From Hydrogenovibrio sp965140365 (GTDB lineage Bacteria; Pseudomonadota; Gammaproteobacteria; Thiomicrospirales; Thiomicrospiraceae): a stretch of DNA of 64,000 nucleotides. Positions 8,972 through 17,494 of this stretch are shown here, piece by piece. The DNA is taken from the NCBI GenBank assembly GCA_965140365.1, contig OZ223196.1; one strand, given 5' to 3'. How positions within the stretch are numbered: position 1 is the first letter of the stretch; every line of letters starts with the position of its first letter. The notes beneath the pieces are model-generated. The model saw only the letters and a program-made list of their open reading frames with translations, did not search any database and was not told the DNA's origin. The position numbers were made by a program, and so were the translations under genes.

Positions 8972-9099
8972 GATTCAATCTCTTTAAAAATTTATTCAAC
9001 TATTCGGTACAAAAATTCGATACAACGTTCTAAAGGCGCTGACGACAAAGACTGAGGGCTGATTTCCCGAAGAAAAGTCAATCCGCGACAAAGCGGACG

Positions 9100-9108
9100 A
9101 TTATAACA
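9100..9108 (-). promoter_or_regulatory. Probable thrS promoter, extended -10 box
   Basis: On the minus strand the string TGTTATAAT is a consensus -10 with an upstream TG element. No good -35 is seen, which fits an extended -10 promoter. It lies about 130 bp before the thrS start, leaving a leader with a small stem (TCCGC / GCGGA). This spacing would allow a thrS operator like that of E. coli, but no tRNA-like fold was established. Confidence 0.5.
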
Positions 9109-9225
9109 CGAAGGATTACGTTTTAGCAGATTAAAATGAAAAATAACCACTAATGTGTGTTCGAGGCAAACAATGCGTTCACCTCGATAAATCAAGGCCT
9201 TAGAAGCGTTGAGGTTATTCAAATA

Positions 9226-9385
9226 GAGAGCTTTGCATGAGTGGGACGCGAGGAAAAAATGAGATAAAATTTTTCTGAATTAGGCGGAAAACGAAGCTAA
9301 TAGCGGGCTATTAACAAGTTTTTCAACGACATTCAGGAAGATTTTAGCCATTTTTAGCCGTGAATCCATCTCGTGTTAAGCTCTC
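9226..9385 (-). repeat. 160-bp repeat with terminal inverted repeats, copy 1
   Basis: A 160-bp unit bounded by GAGAGCTT ... AAGCTCTC, inverted repeats that continue imperfectly inward for about 20 bp. A second copy of exactly the same length lies at 43105-43264 in opposite orientation; aligned by eye, most positions agree. The unit contains an open frame of 23 codons on the minus strand (9280-9351, beginning MAKIFLNVVEKL). It lies between the thrS promoter region and the rhodanese gene. No transposase is present, so a MITE-like or REP-like element is the best description. Confidence 0.75.
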
Positions 9386-9390
9386 AAATA

Positions 9391-10047
9391 TTAAGGCGAG
9401 GTCGTCGTGGTGAGGCCCAACGCATTCCAAGCCTGCATACCACCCCGATACCAATAGATTTTATCGGCCGGATAGCCCATATTCACCAACGCCTTGATAT
9501 TGGTCGGCGACTGGCCGCACCAAGGACCGTTACAGAACATCACCAAGGTTTTCGCATTGGAAAAATCCCAAATACCGTCATCCACTTTGGCACCAAAACG
9601 GCTGGTCAGCAAATCTTCCACAACAAAAGGCTGATAGGAGGAAGACTCTGGATACAATTGCGTCCACGGAATATTGATGGCACTTGGAATCGAGCCTTTT
9701 CGCACCCAATCCGGGGTACGCGAATCAATAATCAAAATGTTCTTATCGCCATCAGAACGGGCTTTGAGGAACTTCAACATTTCAATTTCGCCAATCGTAT
9801 GTACACCGGGCAACAACTGCATCGGTTGCACACAAAACGGCGGACAAGGCCGAGAGGTTAGAGCGTAATCATCAACAATCTTGTTATTCACGTCCTGATT
9901 ACGTTTGATCACATATTTTTTACCGTTATCCATCACCGTAATGGATGCCAAGTCTTTGGTGATATTAACTTTCTGTTCAGCCGAATAAGCCAACGTCGAG
10001 CTAAGAGAGAAGACCAAGACGGCCGTAAGAAACGATTTCGCAAACAT
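9391..10047 (-). CDS. Secreted rhodanese-domain protein
   Basis: A 218-residue exported protein. Residues 1-23 form a signal peptide (MFAKSFLTAVLVFSLSS, cleavage near AYSA). The middle has a PCPPFCVQP double-cysteine motif, and the C-terminal rhodanese domain carries the active-site loop CNGPWCGQS. It probably handles sulfane sulfur or thiols in the periplasm, which suits a sulfur oxidiser, but the substrate is unknown. The ATG at 10047 is chosen for its strong GGAGGTGT site; the frame extends upstream without a ribosome-binding signal. It is monocistronic. Confidence 0.85.
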   Translation of the reverse strand: MFAKSFLTAVLVFSLSSTLAYSAEQKVNITKDLASITVMDNGKKYVIKRNQDVNNKIVDDYALTSRPCPPFCVQPMQLLPGVHTIGEIEMLKFLKARSDGDKNILIIDSRTPDWVRKGSIPSAINIPWTQLYPESSSYQPFVVEDLLTSRFGAKVDDGIWDFSNAKTLVMFCNGPWCGQSPTNIKALVNMGYPADKIYWYRGGMQAWNALGLTTTTSP

Positions 10048-10368
10048 GATACACCTCCTGTTCCAAAACAGATTACATCCGCTGCAACTCAACCTTAACA
10101 ACCTACTCGCACGCTGTCAAAAAAACCTAGCTCAAAACAAGGTTATTTCACAATCTTTTCACAAATACGGCCAGGCCTGGGCATTTCCGTCATTTCAAAA
10201 ATGACGTGGTGAGCACTGGCTTACTGGATTCGCTGTTTTTTCCAAAAAATTCCGCTATAATTAAGCGCCCATTTTGAGACGGCCGAATTACCCCAAAACG
10301 AAAAAGCGGGTAAAGACAATCAATAACAACCTCGTACTCAACGGAACCAGAACAAAAGGAACAACGCC
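10048..10368. other. Divergent intergenic region between the rhodanese and methyltransferase genes
   Basis: A 321-bp gap with no gene. It holds the rhodanese ribosome-binding site, an exact CCAGGCCTGG palindrome at 10171-10180, an 8-bp perfect hairpin CGTCATTT / AAATGACG just after it (10188-10206), and a TATAAT box at 10256 for the plus-strand methyltransferase gene. The context GGCCAGGCCTGGGCATTT also appears at 15679-15696. Confidence 0.6.
10256..10261 (+). promoter_or_regulatory. Probable -10 box of the isoaspartyl methyltransferase gene
   Basis: A consensus TATAAT, 107 bp before the start codon. The candidate -35 at about 17 bp upstream (CTGTTT within a T-rich stretch) is weak. The call rests on the -10 and its position. 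Confidence 0.4.
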
Positions 10369-11016
10369 ATGAACTTCGAACAAGCGCGCTTTAACATGGT
10401 CGAACAACAAATCCGCCCTTGGGATGTACTCGACCCGAAAATACTGGACTTGTTCATGTCAACACCGCGCCACGAGTTTGTGGCCGAATCACAGCAAGCA
10501 TTGGCCTACAGCGACATCGAATTGCCGATTGGCGAAGATCAAACCATGTTGCCGCCACGTGTCGAAGCCCGTTTGCTGCAAGCACTGGATCCAGCCGAAG
10601 ACGAAACCGTCCTGGAGATTGGCACGGGTTCCGGTTACACCACCGCCCTGTTGGCTAAAGCCGCGAAAAGCGTCACCACCGTAGAGCTCTTCCCAAGCTT
10701 ACAAAAAACGGCTCAGCAACGCTTGACCGAATTCGACAACATTACTTTCAAACAAGGCGACGCCAGCCAAGGTTGGGACGATGGCCAATCCTACGACGTC
10801 ATTTTCCTGACCGGCGCCGTAGCCGAATTGCCGGACAGTTACAAACAGCAACTGAACCTGGGCGGTCGCCTCGTCGCCGTCCAAGGTGAAAAACCCACTA
10901 TGACGGCCGAAGTCTTAACCCGCATCAGCGAAACAGAATGGGAAACGGAAGTATTGTTTGAAACCGTCTTGCCTTACTTGGTCAATGCCGAACCGAAATC
11001 GCATTTCTCTCTTTAA
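10369..11016 (+). CDS. Protein-L-isoaspartate O-methyltransferase family protein
   Basis: A 215-residue SAM-dependent methyltransferase of the Pcm-like COG2518 family. The SAM-binding motif I is VLEIGTGSGYTTALLAK (about residues 82-98), preceded by the family N-terminus NMVEQQIRPWDVLD. True Pcm repairs isoaspartyl residues; many relatives with the RPWDV start are divergent and their substrates are unproven. The ATG at 10369 follows a Shine-Dalgarno AAAGGA. The gene converges on the DNA ligase gene only 23 bp away, with no clear terminator between. Confidence 0.85.
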   Translation: MNFEQARFNMVEQQIRPWDVLDPKILDLFMSTPRHEFVAESQQALAYSDIELPIGEDQTMLPPRVEARLLQALDPAEDETVLEIGTGSGYTTALLAKAAKSVTTVELFPSLQKTAQQRLTEFDNITFKQGDASQGWDDGQSYDVIFLTGAVAELPDSYKQQLNLGGRLVAVQGEKPTMTAEVLTRISETEWETEVLFETVLPYLVNAEPKSHFSL

Positions 11017-11039
11017 TCAAACAAGAAAAAGCCCCTCCT

Positions 11040-11900
11040 TCACTGCAAATCCCGGTCGGTGCGAACCCGTAAAAAGACCGGGAAACGGGGCTTACCGGAC
11101 TGAGTCAAACCATAATACTTAAACGTCACCCACGTATTGAGCGTTGGCGGATTTTCACGCTCCGGAACACTTAGGCCAGACCCCAGTTTAATTTGCTGCC
11201 CTTGCCAATCACACACCAAAGACCCCACCAAGCCTTTAAAACGACCCTTGCCCGGCGTATAGCCAACCACTTGGCACTCGTCATCCCAATAGGTTTTCAC
11301 CTTCAATGCCGTTTGCGTTCGGCCAGTCACATAAGCTTGTGAAGCCTGGCGCAAAACCAACCCTTCGGCTCCCTTCTTAACCAATCGCTCAAGCATTTCC
11401 TCCACTTGAGCCGTGGTTTCAACCGGTATTTGAGGGATCAGCCTCACCTGCGGTAAAGGCTGCTTTTTCAGATAGGCTTTCAATACCGCAAGCCGTTCCA
11501 GCAAACCGCCCGGCTGATTCGGCACATCAAACACTTGATACGTGATTTGCTTCCATCGATTATCCGGTTCTTGCTTGCGCACAATGGAAACGATGTTTTC
11601 AAAGTCCTGGCGCTTGGTCCAAAGTTCACCGTCCAATTCAAACTTCGGAAAGCCTTTCAAAAACCACCCTGGAGCATGAATCACCTGACCGCCGCGCGAT
11701 AACAACTGCTGACCATCCCAGTAAGCCCGAACGCCATCCAGCTTTTCACTCATCAGCCAACCTCGAACGTCGACTTTACCCGGATCATACACCTTAGGTA
11801 AAAAAAGGTCAGGACTGTCTTCTGAGTTGGCCGTCGGAAAAACCAGCAAACCACTGCACAAACAAAAAAGGAGGCCAAGCCTCCTGATTATTAGATTCAT
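11040..11900 (-). CDS. ligE: Periplasmic minimal ATP-dependent DNA ligase (Lig E type)
   Basis: A 286-residue ligase with an N-terminal signal peptide (about residues 1-26). Motif I KLDGVR carries the lysine adenylated during catalysis (K53); FELDGELW is motif III, EGLVLR motif IV and ALKVKTYW motif V. The adenylation and OB domains are present and there are no accessory domains, as in Lig E of Haemophilus and Neisseria, which is thought to act on DNA in the periplasm. It lies 12 bp after comEA in the same direction, consistent with a role in DNA uptake. A terminator-like hairpin overlaps its first codons. Confidence 0.88.
   Translation of the reverse strand: MNLIIRRLGLLFCLCSGLLVFPTANSEDSPDLFLPKVYDPGKVDVRGWLMSEKLDGVRAYWDGQQLLSRGGQVIHAPGWFLKGFPKFELDGELWTKRQDFENIVSIVRKQEPDNRWKQITYQVFDVPNQPGGLLERLAVLKAYLKKQPLPQVRLIPQIPVETTAQVEEMLERLVKKGAEGLVLRQASQAYVTGRTQTALKVKTYWDDECQVVGYTPGKGRFKGLVGSLVCDWQGQQIKLGSGLSVPERENPPTLNTWVTFKYYGLTQSGKPRFPVFLRVRTDRDLQ
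11863..11885 (-). terminator. Terminator-like hairpin inside the start of ligE
   Basis: On the minus strand a perfect 7-bp stem AGGAGGC / GCCTCCT with a 3-nt loop is followed directly by six T. It lies at codons 5-13 of ligE, just after comEA, so transcripts from comEA would partly stop before ligE is read. The hairpin may instead act on translation, since it begins 15 nt after the start codon. Confidence 0.55.
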
Positions 11901-11912
11901 CTGCTGTCTCGA

Positions 11913-12176
11913 TTATTTCTTATCCGACAACAAAATATCGCTCTTATTCTTCTCAAGCGTTTTGGCGCCAATGCCTTTGACATTCGCCAGTTCATCCACG
12001 GACTTAAATCCGCCATGCGCTTTACGGTATTCAACAATCGCCTGCGCCTTTACTTCACCCACACCACTCAAAGCATCGGCAATTTCACTCGCCGAAGCGC
12101 TGTTGACATTCACCGGTGCCGCCATAACGTAGGAAGCAAAAAACAAACTGAAAACAAGTGCAACTAATCTAATCAT
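11913..12176 (-). CDS. comEA: ComEA-like helix-hairpin-helix DNA-binding protein
   Basis: An 87-residue exported protein: signal peptide of about 20 residues (cleavage after VMA), then a double helix-hairpin-helix domain (ADALSGVGEVKAQAIVEYR and ELANVKGIGAKTLEKN). Such stand-alone ComEA proteins bind incoming DNA in the periplasm of naturally competent Gram-negative bacteria. The ATG at 12176 is chosen for the AAGGAT site 7 nt upstream; earlier in-frame ATGs overlap that site. It is followed by ligE, making a compact DNA-uptake pair. Confidence 0.87.
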   Translation of the reverse strand: MIRLVALVFSLFFASYVMAAPVNVNSASASEIADALSGVGEVKAQAIVEYRKAHGGFKSVDELANVKGIGAKTLEKNKSDILLSDKK

Positions 12177-12254
12177 CGTTATCATCCTTTTAATCTTACA
12201 CATTAAAAATTACGCATTAAAGCGCAATAAAAATAATAACGTAAAAATACTTAA

Positions 12255-12287
12255 AACACAAAACCCCGCATTACGGGGTTTTGTGTT
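12255..12287. terminator. Bidirectional intrinsic terminator after the large lipoprotein gene
   Basis: A perfect 14-bp stem (12255-12268 with 12274-12287) with loop CATTA and T-rich flanks on both strands. It ends the minus-strand lipoprotein transcript before comEA. No plus-strand gene reads toward it, so its use is in the minus direction. Confidence 0.88.
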
Positions 12288-12323
12288 GTTTTCGACAACG
12301 TAGCAAACTTAAAAAAACGTCAA

Positions 12324-14117
12324 TCAGTCAGACAACGTCGTCAGTTTGACCTCATAAATCGCCGTCGTACCGCTGACTTCGTTGCCAACGATCAAGTACG
12401 GCTTTCCTGAGCCGCTATCCGATGCTGAAACAAACTTAAAACCTTCTGGCCCTAAATCGCCTGCATCCACACTGTATGTCGAACCGGAATTATCGTCAGG
12501 ATCAACGGAAAGATCCCGATCATTGATATATTGAACATATTGTGGCGCGTAAGGGTTGGACACATCATAAACCATAATGCCCCCCATTCGCTCCAAACCG
12601 ATGAATGCATAGGTATGACCATTAACCTGCCCTACCGTAATCGCCTCCGGCTCTGGACCTTTATTATCGGAACGATCATCCCCGGCATTTTCGGCATTAT
12701 CGTTATTGAAATCATCACCATAACGTAAGGCCGTCAAACGTTCAAAATCGCTACCAGAGTCAAACACCTGCTCGCCGGTTTCGGCATCCCAAATCGTAAA
12801 AGATCTAGCACCATAAGCGTATAGTTTTTCGAAATCCGTGCCACCGTTTTGAACAACGCTGGTATGGTAAGAAAATTTCAAACGTCTTAACTCATCGTCA
12901 TCGCCAAACCCGCCGTTATCCGAAGACGTCATATTCGAATCCAGGGTGACGTTATCGGAATCGTAATAATCCTTAGCCGAAAACGCATCAACACAGTTAT
13001 CCGAACTGTCGAAATAATAACCCGCCGCTTCGCAAGCCGCCTGATCCGTTACGTTTTCCAACCAATCCTGGCGATCATCCCCCTCGTTGGCGGTTAATAA
13101 ATAGGTTTTGCCATTGTAAGTCATGGACGTAATGGAATCCGGCATATACATTCCCATCACCGGCCAGTTCTGAATATGAACACCGTCCTTCTGACTGGCA
13201 TCTAATTCATTGCCGGGAATCGAATGGTCTTTAAATCCTAAGCCGATAATTTTATCAACCGAGCTATCATTTAAATTAATCACCGCAACCGCATTGGATT
13301 CCTGCAAGGTCACATACGCCTTCGAATTATCAGCTGCCACCGAAATATACTCTGGCTCAAAACTCTGGGCCACCGTCGCTTTATTATCCAAAGTTGTCGC
13401 GCTGAAACCATCCAACACCATTTTATCGGTCGGCAATTCACTATTTCGAGAGCCACCGACATTGAAATCGGTAAAACCAATGTTGGTCACGGAATAGTCA
13501 CTCATGGAAACCACGCTGACCGACCCTTCCGGATCCACGGAATAATCACTGTTCGGCTCGCCTTCATTGGCCACCAACACCTTCGAACCATCCGGTGTAA
13601 ACGTTACCATATCCGGCAAGGCCCCCACTTGGACGGCACGGGCATAAGACAAATCAGCCGTATTCAAAAAAACCACCCAACCATCATTGGTTTTAGGATT
13701 CGCCTGCACCGCCACAGCCGCATAGTCTCCATAAACCGAAATACTGTTCGCGGCTCCCACTTCGGAAGTGGCTGAAACAATCGCGTTATCAACCAACATT
13801 TGGGCCAGATCCAAACTGCCATATAAAGCCGGTTGCGCCGACATCAAATCCGAAAATACGTCCACTCGCCCACTGTCGGCATTGACCACAAAAATACGAT
13901 TGTGGTGCTTATCATAGTCGACAATTTCCGCCGCACTAACATCAAAGCCCTGAGAAGCCGTACGACCAACACGCTCCAACCCAACCACTTGGCTGGATGC
14001 ATCTTTTCCATCCACTCCATCGGAACCGTCATCGCTACTGCCTCCGCAGCCACTCAAAGAAAGTGTTGATACCGTAAATACCAACCCCATTGCCACACTC
14101 AGTTTATTCAGAGTCAT
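12324..14117 (-). CDS. Choice-of-anchor I type lipoprotein (beta-propeller-like)
   Basis: A 597-residue lipoprotein with lipobox LSGC near residue 23 and a Gly/Asp-rich linker (SSDDGSDGVDG). The remainder resembles the choice-of-anchor I family: repeats such as TFTPDGSKVLVANEGEPNSDY and PEPEAITVGQVNGHTYAFIGLE suggest a beta-propeller, many Asp residues suggest calcium binding, and the final third (YLIVGNEVSGTTAIYEV) is the family C-terminus. These proteins are often linked to extracellular phosphatases. The ATG at 14117 follows GAGAGGG. It is monocistronic with a terminator behind it. Confidence 0.8.
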   Translation of the reverse strand: MTLNKLSVAMGLVFTVSTLSLSGCGGSSDDGSDGVDGKDASSQVVGLERVGRTASQGFDVSAAEIVDYDKHHNRIFVVNADSGRVDVFSDLMSAQPALYGSLDLAQMLVDNAIVSATSEVGAANSISVYGDYAAVAVQANPKTNDGWVVFLNTADLSYARAVQVGALPDMVTFTPDGSKVLVANEGEPNSDYSVDPEGSVSVVSMSDYSVTNIGFTDFNVGGSRNSELPTDKMVLDGFSATTLDNKATVAQSFEPEYISVAADNSKAYVTLQESNAVAVINLNDSSVDKIIGLGFKDHSIPGNELDASQKDGVHIQNWPVMGMYMPDSITSMTYNGKTYLLTANEGDDRQDWLENVTDQAACEAAGYYFDSSDNCVDAFSAKDYYDSDNVTLDSNMTSSDNGGFGDDDELRRLKFSYHTSVVQNGGTDFEKLYAYGARSFTIWDAETGEQVFDSGSDFERLTALRYGDDFNNDNAENAGDDRSDNKGPEPEAITVGQVNGHTYAFIGLERMGGIMVYDVSNPYAPQYVQYINDRDLSVDPDDNSGSTYSVDAGDLGPEGFKFVSASDSGSGKPYLIVGNEVSGTTAIYEVKLTTLSD

Positions 14118-14271
14118 AATACCCTCTCGGTTTATGTTATTGATCAAATTTAAAATTCGAATCCAATCCTATAAACTTCGAAGCGCTCTTTAATGACACC
14201 TTCTTGATAGATTCATGACGTTCAAATGACCATCCAACGAAACATGAATGAAAAGACATAGATAAGAGGCA

Positions 14272-14293
14272 TAAAAAAAGAGGCCAAAGCCTC
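14272..14293 (-). terminator. Intrinsic terminator after the Wzz-like gene
   Basis: Minus strand: stem GAGGC / GCCTC with a 4-nt loop, followed by seven T. It lies 39 bp past the stop codon of the chain-length protein gene and before the lipoprotein gene. The other strand also has a T-run, so it may act in both directions. Confidence 0.75.
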
Positions 14294-14331
14294 CTTTTTA
14301 TAATTACCTACCAACCATAGAGAGTTAAATC

Positions 14332-15624
14332 TTATGTGACCATCGCCTCACGGCGCTTTTTAACCGCACGACGAATCAGCGCAATGAATACACCCAACAT
14401 CAACCCCAACACACCGGCCACGGCCAAAATCAATGCTTTTTTGGGTTTTACCGGCTTAAAAGGTTTGCTTGGCGGTTCAACAATTCTTGTAACGTCAAAA
14501 TCGGCCTTTTTCACTTTATCCTCAGCTTCTTGAAGCTTTTCAATTTCAACCTTTAAGTTTCTCAAAGATTTAGAAAACGGTAAGTTGTTCTGGCGTTGTT
14601 TCAATGTATTAATACGATGGTTAACCTCTAAAGCTTTCAACTTTTGTTTCAAATCCGCCAACCCAGAAATATAAGCATCATCGCTTTTACGATTCTGTAA
14701 GTTTTTAATTTCTGCCGCCAATATTTCCGTTCCTAACCAATAACGTGATGGATTGGCATTATTTATCACCAACTCTGTTCTTGAACTACCGGAATTGCGT
14801 TTATAGTCCAAAGGATCGATTGGCTGATGAATCCCCAATTTTTTGGCCAAGGCATAATCCGCTTGCAAGCGTTCGATCTGAAATTCTCTTTGAAGCTTAA
14901 CCTTTTCTTTTAACAAACGAATTTGTTCATTAATTTCCGCCTTCGATTGCAAATCCTTTTCTGTTAAAGCTGAAATCTCCGCTTCAATTTCCGCATTGAT
15001 ACGATTATCCTCAATCTGATAATCTTTATTTTTTTGTTTTATTTTCTCTTCAATCGTTAGAATAATATTATCTTTAATATCCTGCTTTGTGCTCGATAAA
15101 ACCCTATCTAAATAAAGAGAAGCCAATAAATAAGCCTCTTCCGCCCCTTTTCCAGAAACCACAACCGACGACAATAGAGAATCTCCAACCAACGTCTTCT
15201 TTTTACTCTCAACAGGCAGGTTTACTGCAACTTGCTTTTCTAAATCGGCACGGATTGCAGACACATTCGCGCCCTTAGCATACAAGAGTCTCACTTTGTC
15301 ATTTTGACTCAACCATAAAATATTTTCTGGGGACACTAGGTTTTGCGAAAAGTTTTGATATACATCTTGCGGCGATTCAGACACGACCCCTGGAAAGTTC
15401 AAAGTCGCCACATCCTTTTCATAAGGCGGCAAAAAGGCCATAGACACCTCATACGTTTTAGGCCCCAAAAAAGCCCAAACAGCGCCCAAACCAATAAAAG
15501 CCAACGTAATGCCGACAATTGTCTTTTTTTCCGCCACTAAGCTATTCCATAGCTCAAATAAATCTATCTCGTCATCTGCAGGATAATAATCTTCATTCAA
15601 TGCCTGAGCGGGGTGTTTTGCCAT
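14332..15624 (-). CDS. Wzz-family polysaccharide chain-length / export regulator
   Basis: A 430-residue inner-membrane protein with the Wzz topology: a cytoplasmic N-terminus, a first transmembrane segment at about 36-55, a long periplasmic coiled-coil region (about 160-370, rich in Lys, Glu, Gln, Leu), a Pro-rich stretch (EPPSKPFKPVKPKK) and a second transmembrane segment near 395-415. It sets polymer length in Wzx/Wzy pathways. The ATG at 15624 has a TGAGG site; an upstream TTG lacks one. The gene faces away from the sugar-transferase gene next door and marks one edge of the polysaccharide locus. Confidence 0.85.
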   Translation of the reverse strand: MAKHPAQALNEDYYPADDEIDLFELWNSLVAEKKTIVGITLAFIGLGAVWAFLGPKTYEVSMAFLPPYEKDVATLNFPGVVSESPQDVYQNFSQNLVSPENILWLSQNDKVRLLYAKGANVSAIRADLEKQVAVNLPVESKKKTLVGDSLLSSVVVSGKGAEEAYLLASLYLDRVLSSTKQDIKDNIILTIEEKIKQKNKDYQIEDNRINAEIEAEISALTEKDLQSKAEINEQIRLLKEKVKLQREFQIERLQADYALAKKLGIHQPIDPLDYKRNSGSSRTELVINNANPSRYWLGTEILAAEIKNLQNRKSDDAYISGLADLKQKLKALEVNHRINTLKQRQNNLPFSKSLRNLKVEIEKLQEAEDKVKKADFDVTRIVEPPSKPFKPVKPKKALILAVAGVLGLMLGVFIALIRRAVKKRREAMVT

Positions 15625-16074
15625 TGCCAAACCTCATTTTTAAATATTCATTTAACTGTGCAAAAGTATATCAATTTTGGCCAGGCCTGGGCATTTTTAC
15701 GACAAGCTTTTGACAAAGAACCAATTCGAACTGTCATCGCGAGGAGCGTACGGCGTGACAATCTTGACCATGCCTGTACTCAAGGGACAAAGAGGACAAA
15801 CGTTAAAGCCAGTCCCCATCTGTGCACGGCATTCCTCCCACCAATGCTTTATACGCGAAAACCCTAACTTTACAATAGGTTTATCCGCCCGATTAAAGTA
15901 TAATTCTCTCAGGAGAACTTCAAAGTAGCCATCGATCCATTGGGTCCGATCCATTGGGTCGATTTTACAGTTTATCTTTACTTTGACATTAGGAGCATTC
16001 CCCACGGATGGGCGCAACAAGCACTTGCGTAAATGTTGTGTTAAAAAATAAACAAACCAAAAGTTGTACCGCCT
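15625..16074. other. Non-coding region between the divergent wzz-like and sugar-transferase genes
   Basis: A 450-bp gap. Overlapping open frames of 80-107 codons exist on both strands but show no family signature and no ribosome-binding site, so none is called. It contains an exact CCAGGCCTGG at 15681-15690 and a perfect tandem duplication of a 14-bp unit (CGATCCATTGGGTC) at 15933-15960. Promoters for both divergent genes must lie here, but no convincing boxes were identified. Confidence 0.55.
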
Positions 16075-17472
16075 ATGCTAAACGCCATTAAACCCGACCA
16101 TTCCGGTTTTGTTTGGATTCACCGCGTCATTGACGCCTTCCTACCTATCGGGTTACTACTAGCACTCACCCAGCTTCAAAACATTCCATGGCATGACCGC
16201 TACTTAACCATGGGGTTATTAGGCGGGTTTATTTTTGTCATCGCCAGCCAAATGGTCGGCGTTTATCGCAGTTGGCGAGGTCGGTCCCTGTTTGCCAGCG
16301 CCAAACTCATTTTAAACGCGTGGTTGTTGACTTGGGCCACACTGATCGTAATTGCTTTTTTGTATAAAGACAGCGAAAACTTCTCACGCCTGGCCGTCAC
16401 CCTTTGGGCCATCATCACACCAATCATTTTAATCGGCTACCGCGTCGCATTGCGAGCAATCTTGGCCAAATATCGTATGCACGGCAATAACACCAAAACC
16501 ATTGCCATTATCGGCGCGGGTAAAGTGGGCCAACATATTGCCAACATCATCCAAAACAACCCCTGGTTGGGCTATCGTGTATGTGCTTTTTATGACGACA
16601 ACACAGAACTTCACGGCACCGAAATCAATGGCATTCCAGTCAAGGGATGCACCAATCAAATCGGTAACATCGTTAATCAAAATCACTACAGTGAAATTTA
16701 TATTTGCCTACCCTTACGAGCCGAACAAAAAATCAAACAAATTCTTAACGAACTCACCGACACCACCAGCGTGGTGAAATTCGTACCAGACCTGTTCACT
16801 TTCGACCTCATGCATGCAAAAACCAGTGAGCTCAAAGGTATTCCGGTTTTCAGCGTGTACGACACGCCTCTCAGTTCGACCAGCAATCAAATCATTAAAA
16901 GACTAGAGGACGTTGTCTTCTCATTCATCATATTAATATTCATCAGCCCAATACTGCTATGGGTTGCCTTCATGGTTAAAAAAAGTTCCCCCGGCCCAGT
17001 TTTATTCAAACAAAAGCGCTATGGGCTTAATGGCAAAGAAATTAAGGTTTACAAGTTTCGCTCCATGACTACTCAAGACAATGGCGCCGTTATTAAGCAA
17101 GCCACACAAAATGATCCCAGAGTCACGCCTTTTGGTGCTTTTATTCGTCGTACAAGCTTGGATGAACTTCCTCAATTTATTAATGTATTGCAAGGAAAAA
17201 TGAGCATTGTCGGCCCCAGACCTCATGCCGTAGCTCATAACGAAGAGTATCGGAGGCTTGTCCCCAAATATATGCAGCGCCATTTAGTGAAGCCAGGCAT
17301 CACGGGCTGGGCACAAATCAATGGCTGGCGAGGTGAAACGGATACGTTAGAAAAAATGGAAAAACGAGTGCAATTTGATTTGCACTACATCAATAACTGG
17401 TCATTATGGCTGGATATCAGAATCATTATCCTGACGGTGTTCAAAGGTTTTGTAAACAAGAACGCCTATTAA
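16075..17472 (+). CDS. Undecaprenyl-phosphate sugar-phosphate transferase (WbaP/WcaJ family)
   Basis: A 465-residue polyprenyl-phosphate hexose-1-phosphate transferase, which starts repeat-unit assembly by loading the first sugar phosphate on undecaprenyl phosphate. It has four N-terminal transmembrane segments (about 15-125), a Rossmann-like middle domain (IAIIGAGKVGQHIAN, about 142-156), a further membrane helix near 280-300, and the catalytic C-terminal domain with KVYKFRSM, DELPQFINVLQGKMSIVGPRP and KPGITGWAQINGWRGETD. The sugar, glucose or galactose in relatives, cannot be read from sequence. It is the only plus-strand gene of the locus and its 3' end converges on manB. Confidence 0.92.
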   Translation: MLNAIKPDHSGFVWIHRVIDAFLPIGLLLALTQLQNIPWHDRYLTMGLLGGFIFVIASQMVGVYRSWRGRSLFASAKLILNAWLLTWATLIVIAFLYKDSENFSRLAVTLWAIITPIILIGYRVALRAILAKYRMHGNNTKTIAIIGAGKVGQHIANIIQNNPWLGYRVCAFYDDNTELHGTEINGIPVKGCTNQIGNIVNQNHYSEIYICLPLRAEQKIKQILNELTDTTSVVKFVPDLFTFDLMHAKTSELKGIPVFSVYDTPLSSTSNQIIKRLEDVVFSFIILIFISPILLWVAFMVKKSSPGPVLFKQKRYGLNGKEIKVYKFRSMTTQDNGAVIKQATQNDPRVTPFGAFIRRTSLDELPQFINVLQGKMSIVGPRPHAVAHNEEYRRLVPKYMQRHLVKPGITGWAQINGWRGETDTLEKMEKRVQFDLHYINNWSLWLDIRIIILTVFKGFVNKNAY

Positions 17473-17494
17473 ACAATAGGCACTTTGAACATCA

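Noticed and set aside
8992..9222. 76-codon minus-strand frame upstream of thrS
   Set aside because: It covers the likely thrS promoter and leader, has no family signature and no good start signal.
15677..16020. Open frames of 83-107 codons in the gap before the sugar-transferase gene
   Set aside because: They overlap one another on both strands, lack ribosome-binding sites and recognisable domains, and include a tandem-duplicated segment; treated as non-coding.
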